NCBI RefSeq assembly: GCF_039530225.1
Contig: NZ_BAAAOH010000001.1
Span: forward strand, 310,001-374,000
Direction: 5' to 3'
Length of the DNA stretch: 64,000 bases
Source: Microbacterium pumilum
GTDB taxonomy: Bacteria; Actinomycetota; Actinomycetes; Actinomycetales; Microbacteriaceae
The translations under genes and the position numbers were made by a program. The notes under the pieces were generated by a model. The model saw only the letters and a program-made list of their open reading frames with translations. It ran no database searches and was not told the origin of the DNA. Position 1 is the stretch's first letter; each line of letters starts with the position of its first letter. Shown here piece by piece: positions 20,946-30,086 of this stretch.

Positions 20946-21590
20946 ATGACGAAGACCAAGAAGGCGACACGGGCAGCCCAAGCGGCTCTGGAGGCAGCTG
21001 CGGAAGCCGCGAAGGATGCCAAGCGGCTGAGCAAGACGCTTCCGAAGAAGGACGCGAAGAAGCTGCGGTCGCTGGCAGACGAGACGAAAGACGCATCACG
21101 GGTTTCCAAGAAGCGCGTGGCGCGGAATCCCAGGAAGGTGGAGAAGAAGGCGGTCGCCGCCATCGCCCGGGTCGAGAAGGCTGCAGACAAGGCCGAAGCC
21201 AAGCTCGCGGCAGCGAAGGCGGCGGCGATCAAGAAGCAGAAGGATGCCGCGAAGAAGCATACGAAGATGGCCGCGAAGAAGCGCCGGACCACCGCGGGGA
21301 CGACCGGGAGCAACGCCGCAGCCGAGCCGACCCCCGCTGGAGCGAAGGACACGACGGTCGACTCGTCGGAATCGGCGGCGGTGCTTCCGCTCGATGACAC
21401 CGTCGTCGAGCCGCCGCTGAACGACACCCCCGCGCCCGAGCCGGCCCACACCGCGGCTGCCCCGGAGACCCCGTCGGAGGACCTCTCGTCGCTCACCGTG
21501 GTGCAGCTGCGGGATCGCGCACGAGCTGCCGGGCATACCGGATTCTCCCGCTTCACCAAGGCGCAGCTGATCGCGCTGCTCTCATCCTGA
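20946..21590 (+). CDS. Lys/Ala-rich histone-H1-like protein with C-terminal Rho-N/SAP-type motif
   Basis: 214 aa, ATG after GGAAGG. Residues 1-120 are almost all Lys, Ala, Arg, Glu and Asp in a coiled-coil/histone-H1-like pattern (for example [17 protein letters not shown]). A Pro/Ala/Thr-rich linker follows. The last 35 residues ([33 protein letters not shown]) match the small helical Rho N-terminal/SAP-like nucleic-acid-binding fold. DNA binding is likely. It ends 8 nt before the NRPS gene and so is probably in its operon, which is unusual for a nucleoid-type protein. Confidence 0.75.
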   Translation: MTKTKKATRAAQAALEAAAEAAKDAKRLSKTLPKKDAKKLRSLADETKDASRVSKKRVARNPRKVEKKAVAAIARVEKAADKAEAKLAAAKAAAIKKQKDAAKKHTKMAAKKRRTTAGTTGSNAAAEPTPAGAKDTTVDSSESAAVLPLDDTVVEPPLNDTPAPEPAHTAAAPETPSEDLSSLTVVQLRDRARAAGHTGFSRFTKAQLIALLSS

Positions 21591-21598
21591 GGACGTCG

Positions 21599-24500
21599 AT
21601 GCAGGATCATCTCGATCGGTCGTCTGCGGCCCCCGCGCCTCGCACGCTGATCGACATCCTGCGCGAGACGGGTGCCCGCTACCCGGAGGCGTCCGCCTTG
21701 GAGGATGCGGACGGGGCACTCAGCTACGCCGAGCTCGTCGCGCACGCGGGGCGTACGGCGGCGCGGCTCAACGCTCACGGAGTGCGGCGAGGCGACCGGG
21801 TCGGCGTGCGGATGGCATCCGGGAGCCGTGACCTCTACATGGCGATCCTCGGGATCATGATGGCCGGGGCCGCGTACGTTCCGGTGGATGCCGACGATCC
21901 GCCCGAGCGCGCCGAGCTGGTGTTCGGCGAGGCGGGGGTGAAGGGGGTGATCACCGGCGCCGGGGTCTTCGAGCCCACCGATCCTGCGATCGCGCCGTCC
22001 GCCGCGGCCGACCTGTTCGTCGGAGCTGCGCCGCATCCGAGTTCCCGCGTGCTCCTCACTGTTCCCGCGCCCACCGTCGACGACGATGCGTGGATCATCT
22101 TCACCTCGGGGTCCACGGGCGTCCCGAAGGGCGTCGCGGTGAGCCATCGGTCGGCTGCCGCGTTCGTGGATGCCGAGGCGCGCCTGTTCCTCCAGTCCGC
22201 GCCCCTCGCGCCCGGCGACCGCGTTCTCGCCGGCCTCTCGGTCGCGTTCGACGCGTCGTGCGAGGAGATGTGGCTCGCGTGGCGGCACGGTGCGTGTCTC
22301 GTACCCGCGCCGCGAGCGCTGGTGAGATCCGGTGAAGACCTCGGCCCGTGGCTGGTCGGACACGGCATCACCGTGGTCTCCACGGTGCCGACCCTCGCGG
22401 CGCTCTGGCCCCAGGATGCGATCGAGAATGTGCGGCTGCTCATCTTCGGCGGCGAGGCGTGTCCGCCGGAGTTGGTGGCGCGTCTGGTCGGCGAGGGCCG
22501 GGAGCTGTGGAACACGTACGGACCCACCGAGGCCACCGTGGTGGCCTGTGCCGCCCTGCTCGACGGGGAGGGTCCGGTCCGGATCGGGCTGCCGCTGCAG
22601 GGCTGGGCGCTCGCGGTCGTCGACGCCGAGGGAGCCCCGGTCGCAGAGGGTGACGTCGGGGAGCTCATCATCGGCGGAGTCGGGCTTGCGAGATACCTCG
22701 ACCCGGCGAAAGACGCCGAGAAGTACGCGCCCATGCCCGCTCTCGGCTGGGACCGTGCCTACCGCTCCGGCGACCTGGTCCGCCTCGATCGGGCGGGTCT
22801 GCTGTTCCAGGGCCGCGCCGACGACCAGGTCAAGGTCGGCGGGCGGCGGATCGAACTGGGCGAGGTGGAAGCCGCCCTGCAATCCCTGTCTGCGGTGTCC
22901 GCGGCCACCGTCGTGGTGCAGCGCTCCGAAGGCGGGGTGCCGCTTCTCGTCGGATACGTCGTGCCGGCCGAGGGGTTCGACCGGCAGACCGCCCGCGCGG
23001 AACTCGCGCAGACCCTGCCTGCGCCGCTGATACCCCTGCTGGCATCGGTCGACGACCTGCCGGTGCGCACCTCCGGCAAGGTCGACAAGGCGGCGCTGCC
23101 GTGGCCGCTGCCCGATACGGATGCCGCGGACTCGCCGCTCTCGGGGACCGCAGGGTGGCTGGCGGAGCAATGGCTCGCGGTCCTCGGCATCCGTCCCGGC
23201 GCCGACGACGCCGACTTCTTCCAGCTCGGCGGAGGGTCGCTCGCAGCCGCACAGCTGGTCTCCCGCATCCGTGCTCGCGCGCCGGAGTTCACCATGGCCG
23301 ACGTCTATGATCTGCCGCGCCTGCGTCAGATGGCGGACGCGGTCGAGTCGGAGTCGGCGGACCCCGCCGGTGTGCCGAACACGTTCAGCGTGCCGAGGCC
23401 GACGCCCCGCGTCATGCAGTGGGTGCAGACCGCCGCCGGTGTGCCCCTGTTCATCCTCGCGGGTGTGCGGTGGACATTCTGGCTGCTCACCGCGAGCTGG
23501 ATCCTCCATCTGCTGCCCGGATTCGACTTCCTGCCCGCGGCGCCGCTCTGGCTGATCGTCAGCGGGCTCGTCCTCTTCGTCACACCGTTCGGAAGAATGG
23601 CCACCTCAGCGGTCGCCGCCCGACTGCTCCTGAGCGGGGTGAGACCGGGCGACTATCCCCGTGGCGGAGGCGTGCACCTCAGACTGTGGCTGGCCGAGCA
23701 GGTCGCCCACCAGGTCGACCCGGTGGGGCTGGCCGGGGCGCCCTGGGTCAGCTACTACGCGCGAGCGCTCGGCGCGAAACTCGGGACGAACGTGGACCTG
23801 CACTCGCTCCCGCCGGTCACGGGAATGCTCGAGATCGCGGACGGAGCCGCGATCGAACCCGAAGTAGACCTGTCGGGGTACTGGATCGACGGGGATACCG
23901 TCCGGATCGGCGGGATCGCCATCGGGGCCGGTGCCACGATCGGGACCCGCAGCACACTCGCGCCCGGCACTCGGATCGGCCGCAACGCCGAGATCGCACC
24001 GGGATCCGCCGTGTTCGGCCGCGTGCGTGCCGGGCAGCGATGGGCGGGCTCCCCCGCAGTCCGTGTCGGTGGCACCTCCAGTCCTCTCGCGCCCGAGCGT
24101 CCCCCTGCCCCGAAGCGCTGGCTGTGGGCGTATGGGACGTCGTCGGCCGTGCTCGGCCTGCTCCCGTTTCTCGCATTCGCGGTCGGCGGTGCGCTGCTGG
24201 CCGCCGCAGTCCAAGGGGCGACATCGATCGCCGCCGCCATCCCCGGAGTGATCGCCTGGCTCGTTCCCGCGACCCTGGCTGCCGGCATCGTGTTCGCCGC
24301 CGCTGTCGTCATCCTGGTGCGGCTGCTGTCGATCGGGCTCGTCGAAGGAGTTCATGCGGTGCGCAGCAGGGTCGCCTGGCAGGCATGGACGATCGAGCGC
24401 CTGCTGGACTCCGCCCGCACCTTCCTGTTCCCGTTGTACTCCAGCCTGTTCACGCCGGTCTGGCTGCGGATGCTGGGCGCACAGGTCGGGCGGGATGTCG

Positions 24501-25531
24501 AAGCGTCGACCGTCCTCCTCATCCCGTCGCTCACCACGATCGACGACGGCGCGTTCCTGGCCGACGACACGATGGTCGCCACGTACGAGCTCAAGGGCGG
24601 CTACATGCGCCTGGATCATGCCCGCATCGGCAAACGGGCGTTCCTCGGCAACTCGGGCATGGCCGGGGCCGGCCACCGGGTTCCTCGCGACGGGCTCGTC
24701 GCCGTGCTCTCCGTCGCACCCGAGAAGTCCAAGCCCGGGTCGTCCTGGCTCGGATCTCCCGCCGTCCGACTCCGCCGAGTCGTGAACGACGCCGATCTGG
24801 AGCGGACCTACCGACCGCGACGGAGCTTGCGGGTCGCGCGAGCGCTCTGGGAGCTGTGCCGCATCATCCCGGTGATCGTCTCGTCGGCGATCGCACTCGC
24901 CGTTCTGCTCACGCTGGCGTGGTTGACCGAAACGTGGGGCCTCGCCATCGCGATCCTCGCATCCGGGATCGTCCTGCTGCTCGCCGGTGCCGTCGCGGCG
25001 ACGATCACCACGATCGCGAAATGGCTGTTCGTCGGACCGATCCGCGCCGGCGAACACCCGCTGTGGTCAAGCTTCGTGTGGCGCACGGAGGTGTCTGACG
25101 CGTTCACCGAGATGGTCGCCGCACCATGGTTCGCCAACGCCGCCGCCGGCACTCCGGCGCTCGCCATCTGGCTGCGCTCGCTCGGAGCAAGGGTCGGCCG
25201 GGGTGTCTGGACCGACAGCTATTGGCTTCCCGAACCCGACCTCGTGACCCTCGGCGATGGCGCGACGGTCAACCGCGGATGTGTGGTTCAGACGCATCTG
25301 TTCCATGATCGGGTGATGAGCATCGACACGGTCACCATCGAGGCGGGTGCGACGCTCGGTCCGCACAGCGTGATCCTGCCCGCTGCGAACATCGGCGCGA
25401 ACGCCACCGTCGGTCCCGCATCCCTGGTCATGCGCGGCGAGACCGTCCCGATCGGCACGCGGTGGAGCGGCAACCCGATCGGGCCCTGGCGAGCGGTGAA
25501 GGTGCGGGCATACCAGTCCGCAGACTCATGA
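21599..25531 (+). CDS. Pls/poly-lysine-synthetase-type single-module NRPS
   Basis: 1310 aa. Adenylation domain (about 15-500): A3 IIFTSGSTGVPKG, A5 NTYGPTEATV, A7 YRSGDLVRL, A10 Lys494 in RTSGKVDKAAL; Asp218 in AFDASCEEMW is the usual alpha-amino contact. Thiolation domain with carrier Ser547 in FQLGGGSLAA. The rest (about 605-1310) is the Pls-type terminal region: six TM helices in three pairs separating three left-handed-beta-helix acyltransferase-like domains. There is no condensation or thioesterase domain. Known relatives make epsilon-poly-lysine-type homopolymers at the membrane; the amino acid used here cannot be read with confidence. It overlaps the M1 peptidase by ATGA. Confidence 0.9.
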   Translation: MQDHLDRSSAAPAPRTLIDILRETGARYPEASALEDADGALSYAELVAHAGRTAARLNAHGVRRGDRVGVRMASGSRDLYMAILGIMMAGAAYVPVDADDPPERAELVFGEAGVKGVITGAGVFEPTDPAIAPSAAADLFVGAAPHPSSRVLLTVPAPTVDDDAWIIFTSGSTGVPKGVAVSHRSAAAFVDAEARLFLQSAPLAPGDRVLAGLSVAFDASCEEMWLAWRHGACLVPAPRALVRSGEDLGPWLVGHGITVVSTVPTLAALWPQDAIENVRLLIFGGEACPPELVARLVGEGRELWNTYGPTEATVVACAALLDGEGPVRIGLPLQGWALAVVDAEGAPVAEGDVGELIIGGVGLARYLDPAKDAEKYAPMPALGWDRAYRSGDLVRLDRAGLLFQGRADDQVKVGGRRIELGEVEAALQSLSAVSAATVVVQRSEGGVPLLVGYVVPAEGFDRQTARAELAQTLPAPLIPLLASVDDLPVRTSGKVDKAALPWPLPDTDAADSPLSGTAGWLAEQWLAVLGIRPGADDADFFQLGGGSLAAAQLVSRIRARAPEFTMADVYDLPRLRQMADAVESESADPAGVPNTFSVPRPTPRVMQWVQTAAGVPLFILAGVRWTFWLLTASWILHLLPGFDFLPAAPLWLIVSGLVLFVTPFGRMATSAVAARLLLSGVRPGDYPRGGGVHLRLWLAEQVAHQVDPVGLAGAPWVSYYARALGAKLGTNVDLHSLPPVTGMLEIADGAAIEPEVDLSGYWIDGDTVRIGGIAIGAGATIGTRSTLAPGTRIGRNAEIAPGSAVFGRVRAGQRWAGSPAVRVGGTSSPLAPERPPAPKRWLWAYGTSSAVLGLLPFLAFAVGGALLAAAVQGATSIAAAIPGVIAWLVPATLAAGIVFAAAVVILVRLLSIGLVEGVHAVRSRVAWQAWTIERLLDSARTFLFPLYSSLFTPVWLRMLGAQVGRDVEASTVLLIPSLTTIDDGAFLADDTMVATYELKGGYMRLDHARIGKRAFLGNSGMAGAGHRVPRDGLVAVLSVAPEKSKPGSSWLGSPAVRLRRVVNDADLERTYRPRRSLRVARALWELCRIIPVIVSSAIALAVLLTLAWLTETWGLAIAILASGIVLLLAGAVAATITTIAKWLFVGPIRAGEHPLWSSFVWRTEVSDAFTEMVAAPWFANAAAGTPALAIWLRSLGARVGRGVWTDSYWLPEPDLVTLGDGATVNRGCVVQTHLFHDRVMSIDTVTIEAGATLGPHSVILPAANIGANATVGPASLVMRGETVPIGTRWSGNPIGPWRAVKVRAYQSADS

Positions 25532-26883
25532 GCGGTGATCCGTACACGCCGCAGAGCGGCGACCCGGGCATCCGCGTCGACCATTACGACCTCGCACTGG
25601 ATTACAAGGTCACAACCAACCGGTTGAACGCCACGGCGGTCATTCACGGTCACGTGACGACCGGGACGAAGAACCTCTCGTTCGACCTGGTGGGTCTCCG
25701 CGCCACGAAGATCACGGCGGCCGGTGCCCGTATCGCGAACCATCGCCAGAGCGACCGAAAGCTGCGCATCACCCTTTCGTCCCCGCTCGCCGCCGGTGCC
25801 GGGTTCGAGCTCACCGTGGCGTACTCGGGGGCTCCGCGACCTCGCCGCTCCCGCTGGGGGACGATCGGCTGGGAAGAACTCGAAGACGGCGCGCTGATCG
25901 CATCTCAGCCCACCGGAGCGCCCACGTGGTTTCCCTGCAACGACGTGCCTTCCGACAAGGCGACGTACCGGCTGATGATCACGACAGACCAGGCCTACAC
26001 CGTCGTCGCGAGCGGGCGCCGCACCGGGCGCACGACGCGAGGCGGAAAGGCCACGTGGACCTTCGATCAGGATGTGCCGACGACGACGTACCTGATGACC
26101 GTGCATGTCGGCCGCTACCTGGAGGAGACGATCTCGCTCGGGCGTTCCACCGGGCGGCTGTTCTATCCCGCTCCACTCACCACGAGAGTGCGAGCCGACT
26201 TCGCCGACCTGCCGAGGATGGTCGCCGTGTTCGAGGAGCTGTTCGGGCCGTATCCGCTCGACGAGTACGCCGTCGTCGTCACCGCCGACGACCTCGAGAT
26301 CCCCCTCGAGGCACAGGGAATCGGCACGTTCGGCGCAAACCACATCGACGGTGCGGGCGGGCTGGAACGCCTGGTCGCGCACGAGCTCGCTCATCAGTGG
26401 TTCGGAAACAGCGTGGGCGTCGCGAAGTGGCAGGACATCTGGCTCAACGAGGGTTTCGCCTGCTACTCCGAGTGGCTCTGGTCGGAGCACTCCGGTGGAC
26501 CGACGGCACACCAGAAGGCCGTGTCGCACCACGCCCGTCTCGCGTCGCTGCCGCAGGACCTCGTCATCAGCGACCCCGGCGCCGACCTGATGTTCGACGA
26601 CCGGGTGTACAAGCGCGGCGCGCTGACCCTGCACAGTCTCCGTCTGACGCTCGGCGACGAGGTCTTCTTCAGCGTTCTGCGCGAGTGGACGCGGACGTAC
26701 CGCGCCGCCACGGCATCCACAGCCGACTTCGTGGCCCTCGCCGAAGAGGTGTCGCAGGTGCCCCTCGCGAATCTGATCCACGCCTGGTTGGATGTCCCAC
26801 GCCTGCCCCGCCTCCCTATGACGGGGCGCGGCGGTGTTGTCCCGCCCACGAAGCCGCTCGCGCCGGAGCAATCGCTGCGCTGA
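25528..26883 (+). CDS. M1-family zinc metallopeptidase
   Basis: 451 aa, starting in the ATGA overlap with the NRPS gene. An N-terminal beta-saddle domain is followed by the gluzincin catalytic site HELAHQWFG and NEGFA (HExxH-18x-E), then VYKRGALTLHSLR with the transition-state Tyr region. It lacks the long C-terminal domain of full-length aminopeptidase N, and no signal peptide is visible. Tight coupling to the NRPS suggests it trims, recycles or confers resistance to the polymer, but this is inference. Its end overlaps the convergent PPTase gene by 68 bp. Confidence 0.88.
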   Translation: MSGDPYTPQSGDPGIRVDHYDLALDYKVTTNRLNATAVIHGHVTTGTKNLSFDLVGLRATKITAAGARIANHRQSDRKLRITLSSPLAAGAGFELTVAYSGAPRPRRSRWGTIGWEELEDGALIASQPTGAPTWFPCNDVPSDKATYRLMITTDQAYTVVASGRRTGRTTRGGKATWTFDQDVPTTTYLMTVHVGRYLEETISLGRSTGRLFYPAPLTTRVRADFADLPRMVAVFEELFGPYPLDEYAVVVTADDLEIPLEAQGIGTFGANHIDGAGGLERLVAHELAHQWFGNSVGVAKWQDIWLNEGFACYSEWLWSEHSGGPTAHQKAVSHHARLASLPQDLVISDPGADLMFDDRVYKRGALTLHSLRLTLGDEVFFSVLREWTRTYRAATASTADFVALAEEVSQVPLANLIHAWLDVPRLPRLPMTGRGGVVPPTKPLAPEQSLR

Positions 26884-27520
26884 GGATGAAACCGCGCGGA
26901 CCGGCAATGACCGCGGCATCGATCACGTCACCTCGGCCCGGGATTCGCACGGCTCTCGACTCAGGTGACTCGCCGGTGCCTGCGTCACCGATGCGTACTG
27001 CTGCGGGGTCGATCGTGAGCCCACGACCATCGGCCTTGACCGCTGCTTCCAGCAGGGTCCAGCCCTCGATGTCGGGCGGTTCTGCGGGAGCGAACAGGGG
27101 TTCGAGGTCGTGCAGCCGACGATGACGACCCGCGACCGGCTCCGGTTCGATGTCCACGCCCACCGCTGATGCGTCCGCCGTCCTGACAGCGGCCACAGCG
27201 ACCACTCTTCCGGCGTAGCTGACGCTCACTGCCACGGGAGCACGAGTCAGTCGTGGCCTTCCATGGGATGCCCCGCATCGCTCGCAGATCGTCGTCAGTG
27301 TCAGGTCCGCCGCGTCTGCGAGTTCGGGGACCAGTTCCGCGAGCAGCCACCTCCCGGTGACGAACCGCCGCGCGTGGATATCGCTCAGTGCCCGGTAGCG
27401 GTCGAGCTGCTCCTCGCCGAGGGGTGACAGCACCTCCATCGGCTGAAGGTCCAACGCCGATGCATCGGTCCATGCGACGAGGGCCGGGCCGAACACACCT
27501 CTCCCGACGTTGCGGCTCAT
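26816..27520 (-). CDS. 4'-phosphopantetheinyl transferase (Sfp type)
   Basis: 234 aa, ATG at 27518-27520 with AGGAG upstream. The motifs are VGVDIEP (Mg-binding Asp/Glu) and WTLLEAAVKADGRGL (the W-x3-E-x3-K signature). It transfers phosphopantetheine from CoA to carrier-protein Ser, most likely Ser547 of the neighbouring NRPS. Arranged tail-to-tail with the NRPS/peptidase operon, with a 68-bp convergent overlap. Confidence 0.87.
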   Translation of the reverse strand: MSRNVGRGVFGPALVAWTDASALDLQPMEVLSPLGEEQLDRYRALSDIHARRFVTGRWLLAELVPELADAADLTLTTICERCGASHGRPRLTRAPVAVSVSYAGRVVAVAAVRTADASAVGVDIEPEPVAGRHRRLHDLEPLFAPAEPPDIEGWTLLEAAVKADGRGLTIDPAAVRIGDAGTGESPESRAVRIPGRGDVIDAAVIAGPRGFILSAAIAPARAASWAGQHRRAPS

Positions 27521-27642
27521 TCACTCATTCTCCTGCGATTCGTTCTGCTGGGCCGGACCGCGACCACTCCAGAAGAAGTCGGTTTCGCGCTCGCCTTCGC
27601 CGGTAGTGTGAGCCGCAACGCTTTCGCCCCGGAGATCCACTC

Positions 27643-27849
27643 ATGACCCACGAACCACCCGACGCGGATACGACGATCACCGAGATCGTCGAACGACTAG
27701 GCGTCAGATTCCCCGCCTACCCGACGTCCACCATCCGCGATGTCGTGACGGAGTCGTACAACGAGCTGAACGATGCGCACGTCCGCGATTTCGTGGAGGT
27801 GCTCGTCGAGAAGCAGGCGAAGAAGCGCCTGAAGCACCTCGACGCCTGA
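27643..27849 (+). CDS. Small three-helix-bundle protein of arsenic loci
   Basis: 68 aa, ATG with GGAG upstream. Entirely helical, cytoplasmic, with the pattern ITEIVERLGVRFP... TIRDVVTESYNEL... VRDFVEVLVEKQA. The same three-helix pattern occurs as the middle segment (about 95-135) of the ArsR-ArsC fusion encoded next (NRVVDDLAARYRGVFNRETV), so it is a stand-alone copy of that dimerisation-type domain. A role in assembling arsenate reductases is plausible but unproven. Confidence 0.65.
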   Translation: MTHEPPDADTTITEIVERLGVRFPAYPTSTIRDVVTESYNELNDAHVRDFVEVLVEKQAKKRLKHLDA

Positions 27850-27935
27850 TCGAGTTGCCCGCGTGCGCGGTCGTCGTGTGACTGACCCGGAACTCGCCGA
27901 CGCGGCAGCGCCGACGCACTCGACACGACGCTGAG

Positions 27936-27951
27936 ATAGACTGCCGTCTAT
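27936..27951 (+). promoter_or_regulatory. ArsR operator overlapping the fusion gene start
   Basis: Palindrome ATAGAC-TGCC-GTCTAT; its last bases are part of the ATG at 27950. The same arms recur at 28844-28859. A -10-like TAGACT lies within it, which fits a leaderless, autorepressed transcript. Confidence 0.8.
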
Positions 27952-28840
27952 GGATTCGGTACTGGATGCACCGGCACTGGCGGTGCTCGGCGATCCCACC
28001 CGAGCCCGCATCATCCAGCTGATCCGGGATGCCGAGGACGGCCGCGCGCTCGTCGGCCGCCTGGCAGATCAGCTCGGACTCCGGCAGCCCACGGTCAGCC
28101 ACCACATGGCCGTGTTGCACGCCGAGGGCATTGTGATCCGCGAGCCGGAAGGGCGCCGAGTCTGGTATTCGATCAGCCCGGACGAGGACGACCGCGTGAC
28201 CGCCCTGCTCGGCGTCCCGCCGGCCACCGCTGAGGAGCCCGCCTGGAACCGAGTGGTCGACGATCTCGCGGCCCGGTACCGAGGAGTCTTCAATCGGGAG
28301 ACGGTCGCACGGTACCTCACCGACTCCCGCGAGCTGCTGGCCGCCCGGGGGCCCGCGCCGCTGCTCGGTTCCCGCGCCGCGGCATTCACGGCAGCTCGTC
28401 TCGATGACCTCGACCGCGCCCAGCGCCGTGCGGGGGCGCCGACAGTGCTGTTCGTCTGTGTCCAGAACGCCGGCCGCTCCCAACTGGCCGCAGGGATCCT
28501 CCGCCAGCTCGCCGGGGACAAGGTGGTCGTCCGCACGGCCGGCTCCGCACCCGCAGCCGAGGTCCGGTCCGCGATCGTCACCGCGCTGGATGAGATCGGC
28601 GTCACCCTCGGCGGAGAGTTTCCGAAACCGCTCACCGAGGAGGCGGTGAAGGCAGCGGACGTTGTGGTCACGATGGGCTGCGGCGACGCCTGCCCCGTCT
28701 ATCCAGGCCGCCGCTATCTCGACTGGGACCTCGACGACCCCGTCGGCAAACCCCTCAGCACGATCCGGGCGATCCGTGACGACATCGACCAGCGCGTCCG
28801 CACTCTCCTTCCCGAACTGATCTCAACCGACGTTCCCTAA
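27950..28840 (+). CDS. ArsR repressor fused to ArsC arsenate reductase
   Basis: 296 aa. Residues 1-90 are an ArsR winged helix (LGDPTRARIIQLI, QLGLRQPTVSHHMAVLHAEGIV); about 95-135 is a three-helix segment; about 160-290 is a low-molecular-weight-phosphatase-type arsenate reductase with CVQNAGRSQ (CX5R) and the Cys pair region GCGDACP. Sensor and detoxifying enzyme are thus one chain. Translation appears leaderless, starting inside the operator. The next gene is a second ArsC. Confidence 0.9.
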   Translation: MDSVLDAPALAVLGDPTRARIIQLIRDAEDGRALVGRLADQLGLRQPTVSHHMAVLHAEGIVIREPEGRRVWYSISPDEDDRVTALLGVPPATAEEPAWNRVVDDLAARYRGVFNRETVARYLTDSRELLAARGPAPLLGSRAAAFTAARLDDLDRAQRRAGAPTVLFVCVQNAGRSQLAAGILRQLAGDKVVVRTAGSAPAAEVRSAIVTALDEIGVTLGGEFPKPLTEEAVKAADVVVTMGCGDACPVYPGRRYLDWDLDDPVGKPLSTIRAIRDDIDQRVRTLLPELISTDVP

Positions 28841-28843
28841 CCT

Positions 28844-28859
28844 ATAGACAGTGGTCTAT
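28844..28859 (+). promoter_or_regulatory. Second ArsR operator, before arsC
   Basis: Palindrome ATAGAC-AGTG-GTCTAT, same arms and spacing as at 27936-27951. It lies 30 nt before the arsC start and just after the stop of the fusion gene, giving arsC-aquaporin its own regulated promoter. Confidence 0.8.
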
Positions 28860-28889
28860 GCTTTCTGGTGAGAGAAGCGAGATCCTGTG

Positions 28890-29324
28890 ATGAGCCAGAA
28901 GCCCACTGTCCTGTTCGTCTGCGTCCACAACGCGGGCCGATCGCAGATGGCCGCCGGCTACCTGCAGTCGTTTGCCGCCGATCGGATCGAGGTGCTGTCG
29001 GCCGGGTCCGAGCCGAAGGACCGGATCAACCCTGTCGCCGTGAGCGCGATGGCCGAGGAGGGGATCGACATCGCGGGGAACACTCCGCGGCTGCTGACGG
29101 TCGACGCTGTGCGCGAGTCGGACGTGGTGATCACGATGGGCTGCGGCGACGCCTGCCCGATCTTCCCCGGGAAACGCTATGAGGACTGGCAGCTGGACGA
29201 CCCCGCGGGTCAAGACGCAGACACGGTCCGCCGCATCCGTGACGAGATCCGCTCACGCGTCCAGGCCCTCGTCGCGCAGCTGCTTCCTGACACGACCCCG
29301 GATCTGACGGCCCCCAGAACGTGA
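28890..29324 (+). CDS. arsC: Arsenate reductase ArsC (LMW-phosphatase type)
   Basis: 144 aa from the ATG at 28890 (a GTG directly before it could add one residue). The active-site loop CVHNAGRSQ (CX5R), redox Cys pair in MGCGDACP, and LDDPAGQD are all intact. It reduces arsenate to arsenite with thiol reductant. Its TGA overlaps the GTG of the aquaporin gene (GTGA), so reductase and channel are coupled. Confidence 0.92.
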   Translation: MSQKPTVLFVCVHNAGRSQMAAGYLQSFAADRIEVLSAGSEPKDRINPVAVSAMAEEGIDIAGNTPRLLTVDAVRESDVVITMGCGDACPIFPGKRYEDWQLDDPAGQDADTVRRIRDEIRSRVQALVAQLLPDTTPDLTAPRT

Positions 29325-30076
29325 CCGACCTCGACAGCGCACCCCCGACGCTCTGGCGCTCGGCTCTGGCGGAGCTGCTCGGCACCGGACTGCTGGTCAC
29401 CGTCGTGATCGGCTCCGGCATCGCCGCGCAGCGCCTCTCGACCGACACCGGGCTTCAGCTGCTCGAGAACGCGATCGCCACCGCGCTGGGTCTCGGGGTG
29501 CTCATCCTGCTGCTCTCCCCGGTCTCGGGTGCGCACTTCAATCCTGTCGTCTCCCTCGCCGACGCTCTCCTCGGCCGCCGCGCCGGCGGCGGACCACGCG
29601 GCCGGGCGCTCGGCGTCTATCTGCCCGCCCAGGTGGTCGGCGGGATCGGCGGCGCGGTGCTCGCCAACGCCATGTTCGCCACCCCGACCGCGATCTCCAC
29701 CACCCACCGTGCAACCCCTGCGACCTTCCTCGCCGAGATCGTCGCGACCGCGGGACTGGTGCTCCTGATCGCAGGACTCACCCGCACCGGCCGGCCCGTC
29801 CCCGTCATCGCCGCCGCGGTAGGCGCCTACATCGGTGCCGCCTACTGGTTCACCAGCTCAACGGCGTTCGCCAACCCGGCCGTCACCATCGGCCGCATCT
29901 TCACCGACACCTTCGCGGGGATCGCACCCGCATCCGCCCTGTGGTTCCTCGCCGCCCAAGCGGTCGGAGCCGGCATAGCGATCGCGCTGACCGTCCTGCT
30001 CTTCCCCAGGGCGCGGCGACTCGCCACCACCCCCGCCGCCCTTCCCACCGGTCGCAGCTCTCGTAGCAGTCGCTGA
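29321..30076 (+). CDS. MIP-family channel (aquaglyceroporin, AqpS-like)
   Basis: 251 aa with six TM helices and the two half-helix signatures, HFNPVVS (NPV variant) and FANPAVTIGR (NPA). In arsenic operons such channels let arsenite leave the cell after ArsC action, as described for AqpS of Sinorhizobium. No ArsB, Acr3 or ArsA lies in the window, so this channel is the only visible exit route. GTG start in a 4-bp overlap with arsC. Confidence 0.85.
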   Translation: MTDLDSAPPTLWRSALAELLGTGLLVTVVIGSGIAAQRLSTDTGLQLLENAIATALGLGVLILLLSPVSGAHFNPVVSLADALLGRRAGGGPRGRALGVYLPAQVVGGIGGAVLANAMFATPTAISTTHRATPATFLAEIVATAGLVLLIAGLTRTGRPVPVIAAAVGAYIGAAYWFTSSTAFANPAVTIGRIFTDTFAGIAPASALWFLAAQAVGAGIAIALTVLLFPRARRLATTPAALPTGRSSRSSR

Positions 30077-30086
30077 GTTTCCGAAC

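Noticed and set aside
20423..23509. Very long open frame (1028 codons) on the minus strand opposite the NRPS gene and others.
   Set aside because: It spans the antisense of three real genes, with Arg/Pro/Ser-rich low-complexity translation typical of GC-rich shadow frames.
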